64,000 bases of DNA, from assembly GCA_002483265.1 (NCBI GenBank), contig DLHO01000005.1, positions 160,282-224,281 of the forward strand, given 5' to 3'. This DNA comes from Flavobacteriales bacterium UBA7666 (lineage in GTDB: Bacteria > Bacteroidota > Bacteroidia > Flavobacteriales_D > Crocinitomicaceae). Below are positions 51,335-57,640 of the stretch, piece after piece; positions within the stretch are counted from its first letter, which is position 1, and every line of letters begins with the position of its first letter. A model generated the notes under the pieces. The model did no database searches, was not told where the DNA came from, and saw only the letters and a program-made list of their open reading frames with translations. Both the position numbers and the translations under genes were made by a program.

Positions 51335-52093
51335 TTAGTGCTTAATAACCACTCTTCTTGTTTGGATCAATTCTCCTTTGTTGAAGACAGAAACTAAGTA
51401 TACTCCATTTTTGAAGTTACTAACGTCAACTACTTTTTTCACCTGATTTGAACTTTCATTCAAAACCACTTTTCCAAGTACATCTGTCATCTTCACATCA
51501 AATCCGCCATCAACTCCATTTGCAGCAATTGTTAAGTTGTTTGCAACCGGATTCGGGTAAACCGCGATAGATACTTCTTCTTGTTTTTGATCGGTAACAC
51601 TTAATACTGAAGTAACCAATACATCTACAGAATCTACACGGCTACCACCTTCTACTAAATAGAAACGGTATTTTTCAGTCCCCGCACCTTCAGTGTCTGT
51701 ATCAGCCACTAAATTTGCAGATCCTCCTGCGTTAACAGTCAAATCATATTGATTCGGGTTTGACCATGGATTAGTACTCATTTGAGCAGCATTATAACAC
51801 TGTCCGAATGGATCTCCGGGAGCTCCCCAGCATAAATAATCCGTCCACAATGCAGCATCAGTGATTCTATAACGTGTTACCTTCCATGTTTTAGCAACAC
51901 CAGATATATTCTTAAAGTTTATTGTAACTCCATGAGTTCCGTCTGTCGAAACAACATAAGCATGTTCCTGACCATTCAAAGCATTTCCTGTGCCAGCTTG
52001 AGTACCTGTATCCCACAACTTAATTTCTACTTGTCCGAAACTAGTGGAGCAAGCAAGTAAAACAACAGTAACTAGAGAGTATAATTTTTTCAT
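51335..52093 (-). CDS. Secreted protein with type-A T9SS sorting domain (duplicate A)
   Basis: From the ATG at 52093 the protein is 252 residues: signal peptide (MKKLYSLVTVVLLACSTSFGQ), a novel N-terminal domain with four cysteines near the Trp-rich stretch (WTDYLCWGAPGDPFGQCY), and a type-A CTD almost identical to that of the neighbouring gene. The pair of cysteines about ten residues apart, also present in the sister, suggests a disulfide in the exported protein. The start is fixed by a complete promoter at 52114-52144, which overlaps the longer open frame. Function unknown. Confidence 0.85.
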   Translation of the reverse strand: MKKLYSLVTVVLLACSTSFGQVEIKLWDTGTQAGTGNALNGQEHAYVVSTDGTHGVTINFKNISGVAKTWKVTRYRITDAALWTDYLCWGAPGDPFGQCYNAAQMSTNPWSNPNQYDLTVNAGGSANLVADTDTEGAGTEKYRFYLVEGGSRVDSVDVLVTSVLSVTDQKQEEVSIAVYPNPVANNLTIAANGVDGGFDVKMTDVLGKVVLNESSNQVKKVVDVSNFKNGVYLVSVFNKGELIQTRRVVIKH

Positions 52094-52113
52094 AATCGCA
52101 TTTTCAGTTTTCA

Positions 52114-52144
52114 CAAATATATAAATGTTCTATTTCTCAAACAA
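52114..52144 (-). promoter_or_regulatory. Promoter of the T9SS cargo duplicate A
   Basis: Minus-strand TTG (52144-52142), a 20-bp spacer and TATATTTG (52121-52114) are a full consensus match, with the -7 box 20 bp before the ATG at 52093. Confidence 0.65.
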
Positions 52145-52378
52145 TAGGTCACATTCATACATCAATCAGTAAGATTACAATTTTTTGATTGAAAAAACAA
52201 CCTCATTACCCCATATATTCGTTATTTTTTGATTGAAGTGTCGAATTTCGGGATTAAACGGTCTGATTCTATGGAAAATCCGAATTATTAGGATTACAAT
52301 CTTTCCCAGCACCTTAACATTTTTTAGGAATACAAGAGTATCCAATAACACATGTTTAAAATTGTGTTAAGGAAAAGG
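52145..52378. other. Divergent intergenic region with 13-bp direct repeats
   Basis: The 337-bp gap between the cargo gene (minus) and the TlpA-like gene (plus) has no coding frame of substance and no RNA gene. TTTTTTGATTGAA occurs twice in direct orientation (52181-52193 and 52225-52237), start to start 44 bp or about four helical turns apart. This spacing suits a regulator that binds both sites on one face of the DNA. A loose AATCC/GGATT pair lies near 52275-52295. Confidence 0.5.
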
Positions 52379-52386
52379 TATCTTTG
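52379..52386 (+). promoter_or_regulatory. -7 element of the TlpA-DUF6029-Omp28 operon
   Basis: TATCTTTG matches TAnnTTTG exactly, 44 bp before the ATG. A TTG at 52362-52364 is only 14 bp upstream, short of the usual 17-23, so activation by a regulator binding further upstream is possible. Confidence 0.5.
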
Positions 52387-52430
52387 GATTTCGGCACAGA
52401 ACTTGAACTGTCCATGCTAAAATTTAAACT

Positions 52431-52940
52431 ATGAAAAAAATTACGTTCTTATTGTTAGGGCTTATTGTTTCTACCTTATCGATGGCTCAAGACCACGAAC
52501 CCTTAATTGTTAAACAGCTTCCTTCTGTAAAATTAGTAGACATGAACGGTAAAGCCGTAAATACTGCTGAGCTCGGTTTTAAAGGGCCTATTGTTATATC
52601 ATTTTGGGCAACCTGGTGTTCTCCATGCAAGCGTGAACTAAATACTATTCATGAATTGTACACGGATTGGCAAGAAGAAACAGGTGTGAATCTGGTAGCC
52701 GTAACAATTGATGATGAGAAAACAAAAAACCAAGTTCCGGTTTACGTAGATGGAAAAGGATGGGAATACCTGGTTTTGATGGATCCGAATGGCGATTTTA
52801 AACGTGCAATGGGTGTAAACAATGTTCCTCACACATTTTTAGTGGATCAAAAAGGAAACATCGTTTATTCTCACAACAATTATGCTCCCGGAGACGAGGA
52901 AAAATTGTATGAAGAAATCAAAAAACTAGTAAATAAATAA
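52431..52940 (+). CDS. Exported TlpA/ResA-like thioredoxin-fold protein
   Basis: A 169-residue protein with a signal peptide (MKKITFLLLGLIVSTLSMAQ). The TlpA-like fold has the redox motif WCSPCK with C63/C66, followed by KRELNTIHELY and the cis-proline loop NNVPHTFLVDQKGNIVYSH near 125. Such periplasmic proteins reduce or exchange disulfides. It is the first gene of an operon with a DUF6029 barrel (18-bp gap) and two Omp28-like lipoproteins (19- and 31-bp gaps), all with the same orientation. The layout suggests that it serves as thiol partner for the CxxC lipoproteins (inference). Confidence 0.88.
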   Translation: MKKITFLLLGLIVSTLSMAQDHEPLIVKQLPSVKLVDMNGKAVNTAELGFKGPIVISFWATWCSPCKRELNTIHELYTDWQEETGVNLVAVTIDDEKTKNQVPVYVDGKGWEYLVLMDPNGDFKRAMGVNNVPHTFLVDQKGNIVYSHNNYAPGDEEKLYEEIKKLVNK

Positions 52941-52958
52941 GCTACTTATTCTACTTCA

Positions 52959-54653
52959 ATGAAAAACTGGATTTTAGGAATCTGTGCATTGTCCGGGTCG
53001 TTAACAGCACTCGGACAAAACAATTTATTAGGAGGCATCACGGGGAACATGGAAGCTACTTTTCAATACCTTAATGCTGATCCATTAATTGGTGCACTCC
53101 AACCAACTGAACGTGGTCTGCTAAATTCATATATGAACGTGTTTTATTCAGGTTCACATTTTAAAGCTGGTGCCCGCTTCGAATCATATTTACCACGAAT
53201 TAACGGATATCCGAATCGTTTTGACGGAACAGGTCTTGGAATGCGTTATGTAGGATGGTCAAATGATTACATCGATATTACTTTAGGTAACTTCTATGAA
53301 CAATTTGGTGCAGGAACTATTTTCAGAGCATATGAAGATCGCAATTTAGGTTATGATAATGCCATGGATGGTGCTCGCGTCATTTTACGTCCATACAAAG
53401 GTGTGCAGCTAAAGGCAGTTTATGGAAATCAGCGTTATGCATTTCAGGGGGGAAGAGTAGATAAATCTAGCGGAATTACACGTGGAATTGACTTACAATT
53501 GCATTTGAATGAGCTTTTCCCACGAATGGACTCAACCGGTTTGGATGTAACTATTGGTGGAGCTTTCACGAGTAAATACCAGAAAGACGACAATGAAACA
53601 TACATTCTTCCTGAGAATGTTGCAGCTTACAGCGGAAGAATTGGATTACGTTATAAGAAGTTTACCTTAAACGGGGAATACACACATAAGGACAATGATC
53701 CAAGCGACGATAACGGATACATTTACAATCCGGGTCATGCAGCTCTAATCAACTTAGGCTATTCCAGAAAAGGATTAGGGATTTCGCTTTCTGCAAAGTC
53801 TGTAGATAATATGAGCTACCGTTCTGACCGAACAAAAGGGTTGGCAGATTTGTTCATCAACTATTTACCTGCAATGAACAAAACGCATACTTACAACTTA
53901 GTTGCGACACTTTATCCTTATGCAACGCAACCTTTGGGTGAAATTGCATATCAGGCAGAAGTTCTCTATACGATTCCAAAAGGAAAAGGTGGTGGAAAAT
54001 ACGGGATTCCAATCAACTTCAATTATTCAACGGCATTTAGACCTTTGAGACATACTGCAGGATATGGATTGCCGGGAGATTCTACCCGTGTCACATACAA
54101 AGGAAATCCATTCGATATGTCTGACAGCTTACTTTGGCAGGATATCAACGTAAACGTGACGTATAAATTCAATAAAAGCTTCTACCTAATCGGTTCTTAC
54201 TTTAACATTGCCATTAACAATGATGTTTCAAAAGTATCTGAAGATGCACACGGAATTATCAATGCACATATTGGAGTGTTGGAAGCTGGTTGGAAAATCA
54301 ACAAAAAGCATAACTTGAGAGTTGAATTACAAGCATTATTTACCACACATAAGAAGATGGCCGGATTCAGTTATCAAACTGAAAAAGATAAAGGTGATTG
54401 GGTAACTCTGGTACTGGAATATACCATTTCTCCAAATTGGTTCTTTGGTTTTATGGATCAGTATAATTATGGTAATTCGAACAAAGATTTGAGAGTGCAT
54501 TATGCTATCGGATCTTTTGGTTGGATAAAAGACGCAACTCGCGTAACTTTGAATTATGGTCGACAACGAGCTGGATTATTCTGTGTTGGTGGTGTGTGCC
54601 GATTTGTTCCTGCGTCTAATGGACTTACCGTTTCATTAACGCAAAGTTTCTAA
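52959..54653 (+). CDS. DUF6029 family outer-membrane protein
   Basis: A 564-residue beta-barrel with a signal peptide (cleavage near ALGQ, residue 20). It opens GGITGNMEATFQYLNAD and has many amphipathic strands (VFYSGSHFKAGARFESYLP, MRYVGWSNDYIDITLGNFYEQFG, DGARVILRPY), ending SLTQSF with a C-terminal aromatic as in outer-membrane barrels. It matches the DUF6029 family of Bacteroidota (recall). Two cysteines near the C-terminus (LFCVGGVCRF) form a CxxxxC pair, unusual in a barrel and interesting given the thiol-active neighbours. Confidence 0.82.
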   Translation: MKNWILGICALSGSLTALGQNNLLGGITGNMEATFQYLNADPLIGALQPTERGLLNSYMNVFYSGSHFKAGARFESYLPRINGYPNRFDGTGLGMRYVGWSNDYIDITLGNFYEQFGAGTIFRAYEDRNLGYDNAMDGARVILRPYKGVQLKAVYGNQRYAFQGGRVDKSSGITRGIDLQLHLNELFPRMDSTGLDVTIGGAFTSKYQKDDNETYILPENVAAYSGRIGLRYKKFTLNGEYTHKDNDPSDDNGYIYNPGHAALINLGYSRKGLGISLSAKSVDNMSYRSDRTKGLADLFINYLPAMNKTHTYNLVATLYPYATQPLGEIAYQAEVLYTIPKGKGGGKYGIPINFNYSTAFRPLRHTAGYGLPGDSTRVTYKGNPFDMSDSLLWQDINVNVTYKFNKSFYLIGSYFNIAINNDVSKVSEDAHGIINAHIGVLEAGWKINKKHNLRVELQALFTTHKKMAGFSYQTEKDKGDWVTLVLEYTISPNWFFGFMDQYNYGNSNKDLRVHYAIGSFGWIKDATRVTLNYGRQRAGLFCVGGVCRFVPASNGLTVSLTQSF

Positions 54654-54672
54654 TTAACAAATAATTTAGAAC

Positions 54673-55608
54673 ATGAAAAAGTTTATCGTATTAACAGCAA
54701 TCCTCGCAACAGTAATTGTTTCTTGTGATAAGGTCAAAAATGCCTATCCTCCAGCGGAAGTTGGAAATTCAACCTTGGATTGGTCCTTGTATCCGGGTGG
54801 TGATTCTGCAACTTACGCTTCACAAGGTCTTTGGCCTACATTCCCACAAAACACCAATACATTAACCAATGTATTGATTGAGGATTTCACCGGACATCGT
54901 TGTTTCAATTGCCCGAATGCTGCAGATATCGTACACACCTTGGAGACACAAAATCCGGGACGTGTTTTTGGAGTAGGAGTTCACACCAGCCCGGTTGGAG
55001 CATCTAGTTTTCAGGAAATATCCCTTCCTTATTATCCGACTGTTTTATATAATGAGTTTGCTTATGAGATAGGAACCCATTTCGGATCCAAACCGGGAAC
55101 CGGTTTTGTCGGTAATCCAAACGGAACTATTAACCGCCAATTAAACGGTACGGATAATACCAGTGCACCGGCAACATGGACTTCGAAAACCACGGTTGAA
55201 TTAAACAAACCTCTTCGCGTAAATATCCAATCACACGCAAATTATTTCGCTAGTACCAGAGGTAGTTTCCTTCATGTTGAAGTGGATAAAGTTGACAACA
55301 ATCTTACAAACGATTTAGCGGTGGTGGTTTACGTTTGTGAAGATTCTTTGGTGGGGCCGCAACTGATGCCAAACTTAACCAGAAATGATACGTACGTCCA
55401 CAAAGACATTTTAAGAGATTGTATCGACGGGAAAGCTTTCGGACGCGTATTAGAAGCTTCTGACTTGGGAACAAACGGCAAATACTATGTCAATTATTCG
55501 TATAAATTACCGGTTCAATATAACCCGGATAATATGCATTATCTAATTTATGTTTATGATAAAGTGAGCGAAGAAATCTATCAAGTTATCGAACAGCACA
55601 TTCAATAA
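54673..55608 (+). CDS. Omp28-like lipoprotein with CxxC motif
   Basis: A 311-residue lipoprotein; the signal ends VIVSC with acylated C18. The Omp28-like domain contains VLIEDFTGHRCFNCPNAADI with C77/C80, a thioredoxin-like active-site pair, followed by GVGVHTSP and the family's C-terminal strands. It is most likely in the outer membrane. Omp28 proteins are Bacteroidota antigens of uncertain function; the CxxC argues for a thiol-disulfide activity. It is the third gene of the operon headed by a TlpA-like protein, with a close paralogue immediately downstream. Confidence 0.88.
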   Translation: MKKFIVLTAILATVIVSCDKVKNAYPPAEVGNSTLDWSLYPGGDSATYASQGLWPTFPQNTNTLTNVLIEDFTGHRCFNCPNAADIVHTLETQNPGRVFGVGVHTSPVGASSFQEISLPYYPTVLYNEFAYEIGTHFGSKPGTGFVGNPNGTINRQLNGTDNTSAPATWTSKTTVELNKPLRVNIQSHANYFASTRGSFLHVEVDKVDNNLTNDLAVVVYVCEDSLVGPQLMPNLTRNDTYVHKDILRDCIDGKAFGRVLEASDLGTNGKYYVNYSYKLPVQYNPDNMHYLIYVYDKVSEEIYQVIEQHIQ

Positions 55609-55639
55609 AAATCGAATATTGGCTATTACCGTTTAGAAG

Positions 55640-56629
55640 ATGAAAAAACTTATAATTCTTACAGCAGTCTTAGCAATAGTGATCGCTTCTTGTGATAAGG
55701 TAAAAAATACTGATCCACCAAGTGCTATTTCAAGTACATTGGATTGGGACCTATATCCGGATGGCGATTCTGCTCACTATGTTGCTCAAGGATTATGGCC
55801 AACATTTACAGCTAATAGCAATACCCAACGCAATGTGCTGATTGAGGATTTTACAGGTCACCAATGTCCGAATTCTCCTTCCCAAACGGGTTTAATGCAG
55901 CAATTGATTGCAACAAATCCAACTCGTATATATGGCATGGCTATTCATACGGGACCCAGTGGATTGACAGTCTTTCAAGAAACTTCAGCAGCATTCCCAA
56001 CTATTCTTTACTGCGATGCTGGCTTAGAAATAGGGACGTATTTTGGACAAGATATTCCTAATTCTGCGTTTGCGGGAAATTCTGCGTTTTGTGTGAATCG
56101 TATGTTGGCTAACAGTCAGTTTACCTCAAATGCTGGGTCAATAATGACTAACAAGGCTAATGCAAGCTTGGCAAGTACCTTAAAAATTAATATTCAAGCT
56201 GTAACAAATTATTTTCCGTCTACCCGCGGATTGTTCTTGCACACTGAAGTAGATAAACTAGACGCATCCATTACGTCCGATTTAGGCATCGTTGTTTGCT
56301 TGGTAGAAGATTCATTAATTGCCCGACAAACAGTTTTGGCGAATCCAACCTGGGATCCGGATGGAACTCCCGGAGATCCTGATCTGTCTCACTCTGATGG
56401 AATAAATGAAACATTTACTCACCGTGATATTCTAAGAGGTTGTATCGATGGAAGAACTTTTGGAAAGGTTTTAACGTCAAGTGACCTGGGAACAAATGGA
56501 AAATACTTTGTAAGTTATTCTTACCATTTGCCGAATCAATACAATGCAGACAACATGAAATTGTACATTTATGTAATTGATAAAACCACGCAGGAAATCT
56601 ACCAGGTAATCGAAAAACGTCTCCTCTAA
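55640..56629 (+). CDS. Omp28-like lipoprotein paralogue with degenerate CxxS motif
   Basis: A 329-residue tandem duplicate of the previous gene: the same lipobox (C18) and matching first 75 residues (STLDWDLYPDGDSAHY, NVLIEDFTGH), but the redox pair is CPNS (C76, S79). The second, resolving-type cysteine is replaced by serine. It carries an insertion near residue 235 (DGTPGDPDLSHSDG). CxxS thioredoxin-fold proteins can hold mixed disulfides or act as isomerase-like or trapping proteins, so this copy may have a distinct role (inference). A terminator (56655-56690) ends the operon. Confidence 0.87.
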   Translation: MKKLIILTAVLAIVIASCDKVKNTDPPSAISSTLDWDLYPDGDSAHYVAQGLWPTFTANSNTQRNVLIEDFTGHQCPNSPSQTGLMQQLIATNPTRIYGMAIHTGPSGLTVFQETSAAFPTILYCDAGLEIGTYFGQDIPNSAFAGNSAFCVNRMLANSQFTSNAGSIMTNKANASLASTLKINIQAVTNYFPSTRGLFLHTEVDKLDASITSDLGIVVCLVEDSLIARQTVLANPTWDPDGTPGDPDLSHSDGINETFTHRDILRGCIDGRTFGKVLTSSDLGTNGKYFVSYSYHLPNQYNADNMKLYIYVIDKTTQEIYQVIEKRLL

Positions 56630-56654
56630 AAATTTAACATTGGCTATAAAGTAG

Positions 56655-56690
56655 CGTGTGTCTGAGGGTTACGGACACACGTTTTTTTTG
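56655..56690 (+). terminator. Terminator of the TlpA-DUF6029-Omp28 operon
   Basis: CGTGTGTC (56655-56662) and GACACACG (56674-56681) pair perfectly around an 11-nt loop and are followed by eight T residues. It lies 26 bp after the last Omp28 stop. Confidence 0.85.
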
Positions 56691-56768
56691 TACATAACTT
56701 TTAACATTTTCTGCATACCAAATAAGAAAATGGTTCGTTATATTAGTTGAAATTATAAACAGAACCCC

Positions 56769-56963
56769 ATGTTTGAACTGACGAAAAAAATCCTGGTTCG
56801 GGTAAGTTTTGACCCACTTTTGTTCCAAAAAGAATTGTCTAAGGCAATTAAATGGATGTCCGATTCAGAGGAGATCCAACGATTGAGGGAATGGTGTATG
56901 AAAGAATTTGGCGCGGTGTATCCGTCTATAATTAATAAGGCATTTACACCACAGAAAAGTTAA
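56769..56963 (+). CDS. Small conserved-looking protein of unknown function
   Basis: A 64-residue protein rich in helix formers, with no signal peptide or membrane segment. The sequence pattern (FELTKKILVRVSFDPLLF, KAIKWMSDSEEIQRL, EWCMKEFGAVYP) looks like a compact helical protein. I recall very similar short proteins in other Flavobacteriales, which argues that it is real. It has its own terminator (56987-57008) and follows another, so it is a monocistronic unit. A weak TATATTAG box lies about 35 bp upstream. Function unknown. Confidence 0.75.
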   Translation: MFELTKKILVRVSFDPLLFQKELSKAIKWMSDSEEIQRLREWCMKEFGAVYPSIINKAFTPQKS

Positions 56964-56986
56964 AAGACATAGTTATTGATACGACT

Positions 56987-57008
56987 AACGGCTCCAATTG
57001 GAGCCGTT
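56987..57008 (+). terminator. Perfect palindromic terminator after the small gene
   Basis: AACGGCTCCAA and TTGGAGCCGTT form a perfect 22-bp palindrome followed by TTT. It ends the small plus-strand gene, 23 bp after its stop, and lies 39 bp before the end of the convergent biotin-carrier gene, so it may serve both. Confidence 0.8.
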
Positions 57009-57047
57009 TTTAGTTATATCTACTTTTATAAAAAAATACTTTGTTGC

Positions 57048-57563
57048 TTACTCGAATTCAATCAGTAATCCACCTTTGTCTACCACATCCTGTGGATTAA
57101 TAGCAATGGCTTTAACGATTCCTACACCCTCTGCTTTGAGCACGTTCTCCATTTTCATTGCTTCCAACGTAAGTAATGGATCGCCAACTTCTATAGATTG
57201 ACCGACTGTAACGGCAACACTTACCACTCTTCCGGGCATTGGAGCTTTCAATTGCTTCAGTTTTCTCAATTTTGGCTTGTCCATTCCAAGGGAAGCGATC
57301 AATTCATCCAAAGGACCGCCTCTCTTCACTTCAAAAACCCGATGATTCAATTTTAAGGTCAACAAACCTTCTTCCATGCGGTTTGACATCACCTCTCCCC
57401 GAAATTTTTGACCTTTATAAGTAATTGTAAAAAACTGTTGGTCTTCCCAACGAATATGAACCCCATCTCTGTTAGCATGAAGGACTTCTCCGTCCGATGT
57501 CCAATTAGCTGTTTCCATCTGTAAGAATTTTGCGACAATAATACGAACTATTTGTCCATTCAT
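57048..57563 (-). CDS. Biotin carboxyl carrier-like (biotinyl-binding) protein
   Basis: A 171-residue protein whose C-terminal 75 residues form a biotinyl domain: MPGRVVSVAVTVGQSIEVGDPLLTLEAMKMENVLKAE (split by position), with biotinylated Lys in EAMKMEN. The N-terminal 90 residues match the short non-catalytic part seen in carrier subunits of propionyl-/methylcrotonyl-type carboxylases in Bacteroidota. The partner carboxylase genes are not adjacent. ATG at 57563 was taken; another in-frame ATG at 57518 is possible. It diverges from the M1 peptidase gene. Confidence 0.85.
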   Translation of the reverse strand: MNGQIVRIIVAKFLQMETANWTSDGEVLHANRDGVHIRWEDQQFFTITYKGQKFRGEVMSNRMEEGLLTLKLNHRVFEVKRGGPLDELIASLGMDKPKLRKLKQLKAPMPGRVVSVAVTVGQSIEVGDPLLTLEAMKMENVLKAEGVGIVKAIAINPQDVVDKGGLLIEFE

Positions 57564-57574
57564 CTAGAAAAACA

Positions 57575-57604
57575 TTGCAAAAAAAGCATAGTTTCCTATA
57601 TTTG
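57575..57604 (+). promoter_or_regulatory. Promoter of the M1 aminopeptidase gene
   Basis: TTG (57575-57577), a 19-bp spacer and TATATTTG (57597-57604) are a full match to the Bacteroidetes consensus. The -7 box lies 36 bp before the chosen ATG at 57641 and inside the longer open frame starting at 57575, which rules that longer start out. Confidence 0.7.
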
Positions 57605-57640
57605 CTCTTCAAAATATTTACGAATCATATTCGCCCGAAA

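Noticed and set aside
57575..57640. Longer start for the M1 aminopeptidase
   Set aside because: The extension overlies a complete promoter and would bury the lipoprotein signal.
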